This document shows, in pieces, positions 12,850-25,204 of a stretch of DNA of 64,000 nucleotides; the first letter of the stretch is position 1; every line of letters begins with the position of its first letter. Position numbers and translations under genes: made by a program. The notes under the pieces are model-generated. The model was not told where the DNA came from. It did no database searches and saw only the letters and a list, made by a program, of their open reading frames with translations. Origin of the DNA: Carallia brachiata (Eukaryota; Streptophyta; Magnoliopsida; Malpighiales; Rhizophoraceae); NCBI GenBank assembly GCA_021464245.1, contig JADCRB010000005.1, positions 2,418,001 through 2,482,000 of the forward strand, written 5' to 3'.

Positions 12850-13062
12850 GATTCGGGCATTTCATCGAACGGTTAGAACCCAAAGCGGAATCGGTTCGAG
12901 TCAGTGGCGCTGAAAGCTCTAACGAGCAATTAATAGTCTGTTCCGTTCTGTTTCATCGGGGGAACCAGTTTTAATAAATGTGTGCAGGAGAGATGCAAAA
13001 CTGTGCGCGTGTTGTTTTGTGTAACACTTAATGAACGCAAGCAGTGAAGGAGACAAAGTTTG

Positions 13063-13096
<34 letters not shown>

Positions 13097-15143
13097 ACAA
13101 CAAAAAAATTTATCATAAACATGTTGATTATCAAATTTATAGTTTAATGTCAGAATAACTTTGATTTGTTTATTTCATTCAATACAATTTATAAGAAAAG
13201 ATCAACCACCCAAGCACTATAGTAAAGATGTGAGAAAATACGTCAAATTATTATTAGACTAACATTTCGAATAGTTTATTAACTCATATTTTTGTATATT
13301 ATAAAATATTATGCATTATTTTATTGATTGTCTTTATTTTTGTCTTTTGAAAATTTTTAAACTTAAATTAATTAATTAATTGAGGCAAAATAATAAGAGA
13401 GATAAAAGATTCGAATTTTTGATATTTTTTTATTGATATATAATTAGCATAAAAAATATGCACAGTATTTTTATCTTAGAAAATTTAGAGAACACAATTT
13501 TATTAGAACACATATAATATAAAAATATAAATTATTAAATAATTAAATTAAAAAAATTAAAAAATTATTAATATTTTTAAATAAAATTTAAGAAATGATA
13601 ATTTTTATTATATGTATTGTGAATTGTGTCATTGTTTATTAATAAAATATATTTTATCAACCTCGTTTGGTTAAATTTATAAAACGCATGTTTAATAAAT
13701 ATTTTTCCTTGGGTTTTGGACTCTGGTTTCTCACGCCATTTTGCAGAGTTTATTGGGAAGCAAACTCATTGATAAAGGACAGGTGTGCCTGGAAATGCGG
13801 GTACGCGGAAATTCGGCGCTCACGACATGTCGTACATTTCGGCTAATTTGGGTGGCCGGTCATCTTTTATTTTGTTTTTTTGTGCAAATATAGGCACCGA
13901 ATTTTTTTTTCACCGTACTTGTACTGAAAAGTAATAAAAAATTATATATATCTTTTTTAACAAACTAAACTTAAATTTAAATTAATATTATCAAAAAATA
14001 TATAATATAACATTATATATGATTCTTTATAAATTTTTTTTAGAAAAATTATTTTAAAATAATATAAAAATAATATTTTAATTAGTGTGTATGCCTCATA
14101 ATACAAAAATTTTTTTAGTCAAAACTTTTATTAATTTTTTATTCTATTTAATAGATTTAATGTACTGAATATCAATACACTTATTATTTTCTTATTTTTT
14201 AATTAACCTTAAGTGAAATTTAAACTCAAAATATCCAATTTTAAAGGCAAATTCAATATCAATTAAACCACAACTCAACTCAACTCAACGATCATCTTCA
14301 ATATTTTCAATAGGCTGCATTCTTGGATTTTGGATTTGTAGAAACTTGGAAACCTTAACCTAATATAACAAAGGCTTAATGATCAATTTTATTTAAAATA
14401 ATTTTTGATTTCTTACTTATCATCAATAATCTTTTTTTTTTTAATTCATCCATCATATTTTTTTGTCAAATTAATTATATATGTCTGTCATTTTTTCATT
14501 AAATATACATACGTAATAAATAACAAAGTGTCACGTCTAATAATCATTTCATTTTATGCACCAGATAATTAAAGGTGATGATGTGACATCTGAAATAAAT
14601 TTTTTTTTTGGTGTGTTTTAGATGTTTTCAAATATATTTCTTACTAAATTGTTAAAAAAGAATTAAATTTTAAACAAAATAAAATTAATAAATAAATAAA
14701 AAAGAAATTTATTTCTCTCTCCTCCCTCCTGCCTCTCTTCTCCTTCCTCCCTTTCATCAAATCAAATTCTAACAGAAATTACGTAATAATTTTCTCATTA
14801 TCGCGTTCATGGTTGTGTATTACCTTTATGATGATAACTCAAATTGTAACACTGATATAACTCAAGCAAGCAAGGTGACTAGGAAAGATATTTTTAGTAA
14901 CATAATACAACTTTAAATATTTTTATATATTATTCTTCCATGTTCCAAAATTTAAAAAAAAATTTATATTCCGTGCCTAATTCAAATTAACACCCTTTTT
15001 TTTCGTTATTGAAAATATCTGGAAAGATCTATAATATAATTTATAAAACTCGAATTTAAAATTAAAAAATTTTATTTTTTAATTTAGAAATATAAAACAA
15101 ACAGCTCCTTTTATTGTTAAACAGTAGTAGAGGCAGCGCTCAC
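12850..15143. other. Intergenic region upstream of PTST2 and downstream of NPF2.13
   Basis: About 2.3 kb lies between the PTST2 start codon and the NPF2.13 stop codon, both genes on the minus strand. It should contain the PTST2 promoter (12850 to about 13850, including a GC-richer patch at 13780-13860). An (AT)n microsatellite lies at 13066-13093, and the rest is AT-rich filler. No ORF with recognisable protein content was seen. Confidence 0.5.
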
Positions 15144-18100
15144 TTAAGCTAGCTCAAGATCATGGTCATGAGCATATTCGGAATGAGCACCGACTTTGTA
15201 ACGATACCGACAAGCACAGAACATAAAATATATCAAGTTCAGGAACCCCAGTCCTGCTAAAAGCAAGTAGAAATAGTCCAATTTCCCAGCATTCAGATCA
15301 TCTGTCAACCAGTCGGGGTGGTGGCGAGTTTTGGTAGTATGGTGCACGACATTGATGATCAAGGTGCTGAGGTAGCTCGCACCGGCCCCCGACAAGGCGA
15401 AAAGGGCGTTGCCGATGCTTCTCATGTTTTCAGGGAATTGCCTGTTGAAGAATTCGATCTGGCCTATTACACTAAACGCCTCGCTCAATCCCATTATCAC
15501 TAGTTGAGGTGCCAGCCAGAAGACAGACATGGGTGCAGAGTTTGGGTGCGAAATCGCCATAGCCCTTCTCTTCCTTTCAATCAATGCAGCCAACGCCATT
15601 GACAGGATACACAATGCAATTCCAATTCCAATTCTCTGGAGAAGGGTGATCCCACCTTCGTGTTTCGTGATTTTTCTTAGAGCTGGTACGAGGATCCTGT
15701 CGTAGAATGGGAGCCATAGTCCTATGGTAATCAATGATATTACATAGACGGAACCAGCAGGAATTTGAAATTTAGGTCCAAGATGTCGATTCATTATCAG
15801 AGCCTGTGATACGAGAAATGTTCCTTGTTGTAACATGGAAGTGAGGGCTATAATTCCAGCAGACCATATTGGAATTATTCTGATCAGGCATTTCACCTCT
15901 TCCACCTGCTGGATGCTAGCTAATCTCCAAGGGTTTGCACAAGAACCATCAGGTTTTAAGTCATTTTCCTGTATGACAGCACCCTTGTTCAAGCACCTAG
16001 TGAAGGAAGATTGAAGCCAAGAAGCAGATCACAATAATTAGTATCATAAGCAAGCAAAAATATCAGACTTTAAAAACCTGGTACTGCAGCCTGCGAGGAA
16101 GTAGTAAGAGTACCAAAAAAAAGGGCATCAAACTTTTATGATGAGCAAGTGATTGATTTGGAAAAACGTCATAACTAATAAAGATTAGGACAATGATACC
16201 TTACCACGGAAAAACTAACCGCCTAAGACACAGGGTCCACTTGGTTGAAGTCATTACTATATATGTATGAAGACAAGTGAAAAGTATAAAACTATCTTAT
16301 TGAATTTTTTTGTCAGTTCTGACACACATTGTATTCAAACAATTTGTACATTTGATTGGCATTTATGCCCATCAAGTCAGTTTTTGTTAAAAACTAAAAT
16401 TCTAAAGAAAAAAAAAAGTTATTAGCAATGAAATAATACGGATTTGAGTGGTGAGTGGAATGTTGATGCAGAATTCAATAATCATACCTGAATTGTTTAG
16501 TGAGAGAGAGTTTGGAGAAAACCGATTTCTTGAGTGGTGGATCGTAAAAGTTAACAACTACCTCACCATCACCAGGCAGCCTTAGTTGGCGCTTCTTATA
16601 AGCTGCAACAGCCACTTGGCCAATGCTGGAAAAAATGCTACCCTCTGGTTTTACATGCACATAAATCCTGGTTCCAACAAAGAACAAGACGATTGCCACC
16701 AACATAAGCATAGTGGGTATTCCAAATCCCAAAATCCAGCTCACTGAGTCTTGAATGTACACAACAACTGTTGACGTGATCAACGACACGACTGTGAATG
16801 TGGTGTAGTACCAATTGAAGAAGCTATTAATCCCTTCTGCTCCTTCTTCTGTTCTTGGATCAAATTGGTCAACCCCAAACGGAATGCTGCAAGGTCTTAT
16901 TCCTCCTGTTCCTATTGAGATGAAGCCCAGGCCCAATATCAATATACCCAATTGAGTACTGGTGGGCTGTTTACAAAGTCCAGATGTTTTGCTTTTTGGG
17001 TCGCATTTAGGAGGATGCAGATCAGGCAGCCGTGCTGTTAAGGTCATGTTCACCATTCCCTAGCCACCAACATTTGACATAAACCATCCATTAGTATCAT
17101 ATGCGTTATTTGATCAAAAAAAAAAAAAAACTATCATATGCATTATCGGTTCAAAAAAAAAAGTATCATATATGTTACATAACTCGACATTAGCTGAGTA
17201 GTTAAGACTCTTAACTTAAGAGGGGTGCCCTCTTGCTTCTCATAGAATTCGATCTCTTGTCAGCCTCACCTACTCCCTTTCCCACAATGAGACTATGACC
17301 CTTCCTACTAGAGGCTAAAAACAAGTATCACACATATATTTAAGTGTCATGCTCGACAGTATGTGGCGCTCTGGCTCTATTATTATTGGGAATTTTTTTA
17401 GTCTATAGAAAAGATGGCAAGACCATCTTATGAAGGAAGGAGACCGAAGGCCAATGCCTCCAACCTAAAGTATATGTATTTAAATTTTGTGCTAATTGGA
17501 TATGCAAGGAGACAACTGTCTATATTTCTATCTCCAATACGAAAAATAATTAAATGATTAACTGTTAATTTAAGTACCATAAACAAAATGCGGAAAACGT
17601 GACTGATAATATTTGTTCTATGTTTTTATTGTTATAATCTAATAAAAGAAAACACAGACGAGAATCTAATGTTGTATATAGGAGTCAAGCTCATATTCTT
17701 GGTCTTAATTTGACACGGTGTTACAAACTTGGATCTGAAACTGATCGATTTTTTATCCAATTCAGTATGAAAACAATTTAGTTGTAATTCGATAGTCGGA
17801 TCGGTAGTTTAATTTTTGTTTTAAAAAAATAAATGTTTTTATATTATAAATAAATAAAATGTTATTAAAGTAATATTTAAGTATATATCTATAAGTATTT
17901 TTAATAAAAATAATATAATTATATAAAATTTTTGAAAAAAAAAAAGAAAACTTTTTTTGCTTTTGACCTAGTTGGTTCGACCCTCTAGTTCGCTCAATTG
18001 GTTTTCTTTGGATTACTTTCTTATCTGGTTATATAATAGAATCAGATCATTTTAAACTTCGAATCACTAATTTACTAATCTGACCACAAGACCAATCTGA

Positions 18101-20208
18101 TTTTTTTGTTTAACTTTTGACTGAAACTCAAATTTAAGACTCAAGACAATGATACGATACATTATTATCACTATTATCATATCTCAACTTAAAAAAAAAA
18201 AAAAAGGGCATTTGAGCAAGACACTATAGTATAAGGAAAACAATTTACATATAAACAACTAAAATAAACATACGGGATACTTAGCAAATTTTGTTTATGG
18301 GTGATGGATGGTATATTGTTAAATTTATAATTCACCGTCCCTATGATATTTATGCAATTCGTGTGCAAGATTTATTAGTTAAAACAGTATTATCCATTTC
18401 TCAAACAATGCATGAGGGTGTGAATTTGGGGTTGCAACTATTTTTCCATTCTAAGTTATATAATAATGCTGTATCCTATTTTGTCCACCCAAATCAAAGG
18501 GCCTACAAACTTTCTTCTCTCCTCGGGGGCATTCTTGTTACGGGTGGTGGCAATGAGCTCACGCACTAAAAAAAATATCTTTCTATTTTGTAACTTAAAA
18601 TTTTTCACAAAAAAAAATATATATATATAAATAAACAAGTGAGGAAGAATATGCAACATATTTGATCTAATATCAAATTCAATGCACACAAATATGTGTA
18701 ATCTTCCCCTTTTCCCCCACCTTTTCTTCCATTTTTATCTCAGATTGCTTTGCCAATTATGTTGAATGCATAACTAAGTAACATAGTAGGAAAATTTCCA
18801 CATAATTACAGTTAGTTGTTGAAGCTCATGCGAAATTGGGAACCGGGAGACAGGTTGACCTTGCCGCTTGGTTATGAGATTGCCTTAGTTGACTACCAAT
18901 GGGTTGTTATGTGCAGGGGTTGTAGAAGTAATAGGGACCGCCAGATTTGGTTATTTTTATTTTTATTTTTATTTTTTTTTGGGTCGGTCAGTGCTAAAAT
19001 TTGATGTTTAGTTATTTTACTACTAGTCGACACTGATTAGTAATTTTAAGTTTTTAAGAAATATATGCTAGATGCAGTTTCGGACAGCTTTGACTTATAG
19101 TGTGTTTTACCATGTACAGGTGGGTAGCGGCACCGTACAGTTTTCTTGTGACAATCTGGTCTTGTGTTGGATTGCTTATGAATAATAATTGCTATGCCGT
19201 TTAAAAAAGAGAAGAAGTTCAGGTTTCAACCTTAACAAGTAATAAATATAGAGTAATATTATATAGTTTCAATTGAATAGTAACAAGTAATAATAAAATG
19301 TTATTAAATGACATCTTTAATAGTTTTTTTTTTTTTTCATGGTTTCAAATACACCAAGCTTTTTTCATAAATTTAAACGCCAAATGAATAAATTTTGAAT
19401 ATCCACAAAATTAAAGGAACTGCAATTGATGAAGGTCCAATTAAGAAGATGCGAAAGAGAGAGGGTATGCCTACCAGAAGAGTAGAAAAGGAAGCAAAGG
19501 CTATAGTCTTGAACCTGCCTACATAGGCATCAGAGATGAAAGCACCTACAAGGGGTGCAAAATGGGTTACTCCAGACCAGATGTTGATAATGTTGGCAGC
19601 AGACACTTGCTCCAAGTGATACACTCTTGTCAAATACACCATAAAATTCGACAATAATCCGCTTGCAGCCAGCCTCTCGAAAGTCTCATTCCCTGCAAAA
19701 AAATAAACATCAGAGGATTCACAGCTTTTAAGTTAGACAAGCAACTACTCAAGAAATGGTTAACATAAATTTAAATTTTCAAATCGCTGTACGTGACGAA
19801 GAAGCACAATCCTCCTAGCGGGTTTAGCGAGATTGTGTAGTGTCACTCCTAATTTCCCATATCAAGAATTTTCAAATTGCAAAAATGATGTCCCAAACCA
19901 AACCACTGCACAGAGTTTCCCATATTGTGGGTGGTCCAGTAAATGAAACAAAAGAAGATTTATGAGACAGAAAAAGGCTGCTTCTGTTGTTTGGGAAAAA
20001 AGGAGAGCAAGATATTGCTTAGGCTCCGACTACGGCTATAGGGACGTGGTCCCTGTACGAGACCTGGTTAATGGAGAAGACAACTTAAAGAAAGGAAGAG
20101 ACCTAAAATGAAAGGCATGGCCCTCCATCCTCCAGGCTTCTTTCGGCTGACATTTGAATCAGAGTGAACATGGCCTTGCTCCTCGTGATTATTATCTTCT
20201 GCTTCCAT
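15144..20208 (-). CDS. NPF2.13: NPF2.13 / NRT1.7-like nitrate transporter (NRT1/PTR family)
   Basis: Four exons (20208-20103, 19692-19475, 17059-16488, 15996-15144) total 1749 bases, or 582 residues, typical for NPF proteins. All junctions close in phase with GT-AG. The start is MEAEDNNHEE. The NPF proton-coupling motif ExxER appears as ETFER at residues 38-42, followed by the TM2-TM3 region NFMVYLTRVYHLEQVSAANI. GTGGIRPCSIPFGVDQFDPR precedes the central helices. The large loop carries VNFYDPPLKKSVFSKL, and the C-terminal half has SVFWLAPQLVIMGLSEAF and FPENMRSIGNALF. The pattern matches the low-affinity nitrate transporters of clade NPF2.9-2.14, closest to NPF2.13, which loads nitrate into phloem of old leaves. 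The glucosinolate transporters NPF2.10/2.11 are more distant in these motifs. Twelve membrane segments are expected at the plasma membrane. Intron 2 is 2.4 kb and holds repeats. NPF2.12 (seed nitrate) cannot be excluded without a tree. Confidence 0.88.
17185..17350 (+). mobile_element. SINE-like retroposon in intron 2 of NPF2.13
   Basis: A tRNA-like start contains a perfect box A (TAGCTGAGTAG). About 55 bases downstream is a weaker box B (ATTCGATCTC). The spacing fits a tRNA-derived SINE oriented opposite to the host gene. The 3' end and duplications are not clear, so the limits are approximate. Confidence 0.35.
17690..18130. repeat. Diverged dispersed repeat in NPF2.13 intron 2
   Basis: The segment carries degenerate 'GATCGGT...GACCTAGTTGGTTCGACC' style words also seen around 23500-23660. 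Such words are common in plant non-autonomous DNA transposons. No terminal repeats could be paired, so the class is uncertain. Confidence 0.25.
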
Positions 20209-22524
20209 TTCGGATGTTGGATGTTAATTCATATTTTTTTCGAGCTTTGTACCCCCTTCTTTGCCTGCGGGTATATATAGATAATATATGTGAGCTCTGA
20301 GTTCATTGTAATCTCCTTCTAGATACATCATGTTCACGTATCTATAGGACAGGGTCTAGATGGTCCTCAGAGAAAGGTTACACTAACATCAACAAAATTA
20401 TATAGATACACTTAATAAAATATATTAACAATGTGTTGTTAATTTAAAATTTTATCTATTTTTTTATTTTTTAAATTTAATGTATTTTTTAATCTAATAA
20501 TACAGATTACTGTATATATATCGCACTTCTATAATTACTTCTTCAAGAATTTTCTTTTGATAATGGATAATGTTATCCCAAGCAGAAAAGTTTGAGAGCC
20601 ACCCAAAACTGCTCTGAGGCTTGTCGCCCAAAACTGTTCTTAGGTTTGTCGGTCGATATAGACGAAAAAAGTATTAATTATTAATTTTTTGTAATTATAA
20701 TAAAAAAAATAACAAAAAATAAAGTAATAAAATATATTTCAATTTTTTTTTATTGTTCTTTTTATTAATAAAATTATAAAAAATTTATAATTAGTCATTT
20801 TTTATACACGTATGGAGATAAAATCTGAGGATAATTTTGTACTGGTCTGAAACCAAATCCTATCCCAAGACAGGACAGGCGAGAAATGTTACAGCATAAC
20901 TGCCAATTGGTAGGCCCAGGATCACAAACCGACCCCAAGCACCTGCCAACTTGGACCAAAACTAACCAACAAACTAGTTTATTAATATTGAAATTATCTT
21001 TAAAATTAAAAATTTCTAATTCAAATTCCATCCCGAATCAATTAAAAAAAAAAAAAAAAAAAAAAAAACCTCGGACGGAAGAGAACAACATTTAGTTCAA
21101 CAACCAGAAAAAAGAAAAAGAAAAAAGAAAGAAACAGAAAGAGGGTACGTTAGCGTAATGCTTCATTTAAGCCCTTTTCTCTCCCCACAAAATTCCAATG
21201 AATGCCCAAACAAAATTCCCAATGCTCTAATGCCACCACCCTTTTCTTTCGCACTTTTTTTATTGTTTTCTTTTTTATTTGTTTGTTTGTTTTTTTTTTT
21301 TTTGTTGGTGACACCACTTTTGTTTTTCAGTTTTTCACATTGTATACCACTGTTATTGGGTCTTTTCGGAATTATAATATCATGGTTATGGACCCTTCTT
21401 CTTGTTATGAATCGTTGCTCTCTCATTTTGATTTCAAGTCAACAAGTGAAAAACAAAGCCACAGAGTGCACCACATCTATTCATAAATTTGGACTCTACA
21501 AATAAAAAAAAAGTTGAAACTATTTATACAACCGATGCCAATTTTATTTAAAATCTCAAACATAAATACAAAAAATAAATATAAAATAATGATATATACA
21601 TATTATTTAAATTTACATCGTTAACTGTATTGGACTCATAATTAAATAAACAGTTAAAATTTAAACAGTAGACCTATGTTATTATTTTGTGTCTAAATTT
21701 TGTGTTTATATATTTCTTCTTCAATTTAAGAATAACGCTTTGGTGGTGGTATTGTTATTCGGCCATACAAAAATTTATTTCGGTTTCATTTTTTAATAAG
21801 TCAATCTTTGGTAATTAGAGATATGATATATATGGTTATGTAGAGATTTCTTACAACCGATATTAGGAGTACGATGTTGCATCTGTCAGAGATCCATCCA
21901 AAGACCATGGAGCGCCAAGGCTCAGCCAAATTCTTGCATCTTAAAAAGAAAAAGTTCGTCATACATGAGATCTACCTATTTTCGCATGATTCCTAAATTA
22001 AAGATTAAAAAATCTGTTGTACAACTCTTTAGAAATAAAATAAAAAACTAATATTACAAAAATACAAATATTAAAAGAATAACATATTAATAATCAAAAC
22101 AGTTTATTTATTATTGATTTATTTGTATTTTAATTATACCTTGTATTTTACAGTACATAGACATTTGGCATACATACTGAATGGTATATGATAGGATGAC
22201 ATATAGGATGTCACAATATATAGTATAGAGTTTACGACTATCATATACTATGATTGGACGGCATATGACAATATAGAATAAATAGGTAGTATAGTGTATT
22301 AAAATGATTTTATCGTTCTTATATAATAATTTTTTTTTTATTTATTTTAATTGTTTTAATATCAAATAACTAAAATTAAACATCAAAATCATGTTATTTT
22401 ACTTGTTACTAATTTTTTATAATATTCATGAATTTTTTAAATTCTTGTTAATTATACAAAAATACTTATTAAACAAAATTTTAATAGCTATCTAAATATG
22501 TCTAAATATATAAACCAGGTATCA

Positions 22525-22712
22525 AAATTCAGAGGGAGAGATGTGAGAGAGACAGAAAGCGAGAGGGAAAGAGGGAGAGAAGGCGGGACATTGGACGGGA
22601 AAGAGAGATGGGCGAGAGGGACAGAGGAAAAGAGTTGGGAGAGAGAGCTAAAGAGATGAGAGAAAGGAGAGAGATGGGAGAGACAAGGAGAGAGAGATGA
22701 AAGAGATTATTT
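22525..22712 (+). repeat. Purine-rich (GA-rich) degenerate array
   Basis: About 190 bases are almost only A and G on the plus strand, built from irregular GAGAGAGAT, GGGAGAGA and GAGAGGGA words. The flanks are rich in TATATGATA-type words. It has homopurine-homopyrimidine character and no reading frame of interest. Confidence 0.7.
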
Positions 22713-23499
22713 TTGGAAATAGTCTTATGTCATGGAATAGTGTAGCCTATAGGAAAATGTAGAACATCAGCTATAAACATCAAATTTCAATCTAACAATA
22801 TTCTATTCAAAGAGTTTACTAAACATGAAATATGGTAAGGCAAGACTAATATATCTTATACTATTTTACACTATATCATATATTAAATGCATCCTACACA
22901 TACATAGTTTTCCTCTAGTATTCTACTCAAAACTCAAATAACTCAAATTCATAAAATATGAAACTCGAATAACTGGAGTTTAAAGTTTGCTTAAAACTTA
23001 ATATATCTAAGAATAAAGATAAATATCGTGAAATATTTTTCACGAAATTTTACGAAAAGTTCCTAAATTTTAAGGTAATATTAAGTCTAGTTAGGTTTTA
23101 GTTTTAAAAAATAAAGTAAAATTACTAAAAACTTTTTGCCAAGTCAGCAAAAAAGTTAAATCATAAAAAATCATGAAAAAACTTTTATGTTATATGGCAC
23201 TAGTCTATATCTAAAACCCAATAAATTTGGGAACCTAAGCATTTGATTTATGATTAACTTAAAACTTGATGTACCAAGTACTCGAAATTCAAATGACTCG
23301 AGACTTAATAAATGTGAAACCCAATAAATTTGAAATTTGACATACCTAAAATTTGAATGATTCAAAATTCAATAGACTTAAACCTGTTAAACATGTGACC
23401 CAAAATACTTAAAACCTAAATAACTTGAGCCTTAAAATAATACGATTTGAGTCCAACTTGACGAGCACTTTTGCCAACGTATTTATTGATTCATTTGGG

Positions 23500-23870
23500 C
23501 ATAGTTATAAAACCTGATTTGACCCAGCTGGTTGGATCGGTGACCCAGTGAACCAATGACTAGACCGGGTAGGTTAGCCAAAACTTGGGCTTTTGAACTG
23601 GAAAAACCAGATCAACCTAGCCGAGTTTTTGAAATTCAGTGACCCAAAGATTGGGTCTCTCTTTTGACTAAAAAATTAGAAAATGAAAGATTTTAGTGTA
23701 TTTTAATATCCAAAATTGTTTTTGTTTATTTGAGTCTAAAAGAAAAAAAAAAGTACACAAAGAAGAGCTAATTACTATGGACAGAGAAAAAAATAAATCA
23801 AAAATTATACTAGATATTGACCCAATCGGGCTAACTATTGGGTCACTATAAATATAATGTCTGACATTCA
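23500..23870. repeat. Dispersed repeat with GACC-rich words
   Basis: The segment contains CAGCTGGTTGGATCGGTGACC, TAGACCGGGTAGGTTAGCC and two GACCCAA/TTGGGTC pairs that can form imperfect inverted repeats. This resembles diverged non-autonomous DNA transposon sequence. The ends could not be fixed. Confidence 0.25.
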
Positions 23871-24429
23871 TTTAGTGAGATAACTTTGAAAGGAATACAC
23901 TTTTGAAACTATTATTGTTGATTTGATTTTGAGTTATTTTTGGTATACCTTTTTGAAATTGGTGCGGTTTTGGAATAGGTTTCATAGATGAATTTATAGC
24001 CAGCAATATATACATGTCAAAAATCTGGTCCAGATCATTCACTTACTTTTGTAGTGACAGTTGAATTTGAAGATCATAATGGAAAACAAATGATCAATAG
24101 TCTTACAAGTTTTACAAAAAGATCTTGAGAATGATGTTGTATTGTTTGCTATCGAGTACTTAAAAAGTGTTTATAATATTATCATCGCAAATGTACGTGA
24201 TCAAGAGTTAGATGAAGTTAAGATTGTTATATGAGACTTATATAAGTCTGGAAGAATATTTTTGACAAAGTGCCAAAGAGCTGAATGAGTTGAAGCTTAA
24301 AAAAAAAAAAAAAATCAAAGAAGCTGGATATTATGATTTATGGATACATGCTCTGGGTAATAGGGAAAAAAGAGCTTAAAAGAAATTTTATTTGTATAAT
24401 AACTAATTTTTTTGGGTTACATGTCTGAT

Positions 24430-25000
24430 TTTGATAACACTAGTTTTTAGTCCTTGTCAATGCCAATATGTATGCCAAGACTTACACACAGATCCACAAC
24501 CGGCTGCTAGTGTTATGTTTGCCAAAAGATCCACAAGCGATCTTTGCTCCAATGGGTGATCACGAGTCCCTTCTGATCAGCTCTGTTGAGGGTTGGTTAG
24601 TCATGGTCGAGCCCCCATCCTCTGTCCATTTAACAAACCCCATTACTAGAGCCAAAGTGTCGCTCCCTTCTATCAAGACTACACCTGATTGAAGCGAAAA
24701 ACCGTTCAAAGAGAAGATGTGGGTCCATAACATACAAAAAACTATGTTATCAAGTAGTCTTTTATTTGTTTATTTTTTTAAACATCCTAAACTTAGACCA
24801 ACTGATGCAAGATATAGGACAGTTTGTTGACATATTATCACTGCCATCCAGACTACAAACTCGTGGCTATCAAGTAGTCCTTCATACTTGCACAAAGGCC
24901 TCACCAATTTACGTCGTGATCTTGTTTAGGAATTGGAAAAAAAGTCCCTTTTTGCAAGATAGGAGACTGAGCTTGGAATTGTTTCAAGTTAAAACGAAAA
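24430..25000 (+). pseudogene. KIB1/DUF295-type F-box protein fragment
   Basis: A first open segment (24468-24692) reads through LPKDPQAIFAPMGDHESL, then SSVEGWLVMVEPPSSVHLTN and PITRAKVSLPSIKT. This is the characteristic 'GWL-V-xxx-VHLLNPxTRAxxxLPS' block of the plant KIB1-4/DUF295 beta-propeller found in F-box proteins. After a stop, a second segment (24835-25000, in another part of the same strand) reads SPIYVVILFRNWKKSPFLQD, like the next propeller element. The F-box and the rest of the domain are missing. The gene is therefore broken and partial, probably a dead copy of an expanded family. Confidence 0.5.
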
Positions 25001-25204
25001 AAGTTTAAAAAACACAGGGAGTGTGTCGAGCCGTGGATGCATATGACGTGGAGAAAAAAAAAATTATCCAATACCGTCTTTTCACATGCTTCCAATACCT
25101 TAGGCACGCATTTACTTTGTGTTGGAACTGGCTATTGTCCACATGGTAGACCCATTACTCTTATCACGTCTTCAGCACACATAGTCACCCTCTTTCTGTG
25201 AATA

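Larger units (their letters stand above)
20209..24420. other. Intergenic region upstream of NPF2.13, repeats only
   Basis: It should contain the NPF2.13 promoter (20209 to about 21200). The rest is AT-rich DNA with long homopolymers (A-run near 21040-21068), a purine-rich array at 22525-22712 and a dispersed repeat near 23500-23870. No coding homology could be read in any frame. Confidence 0.5.
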
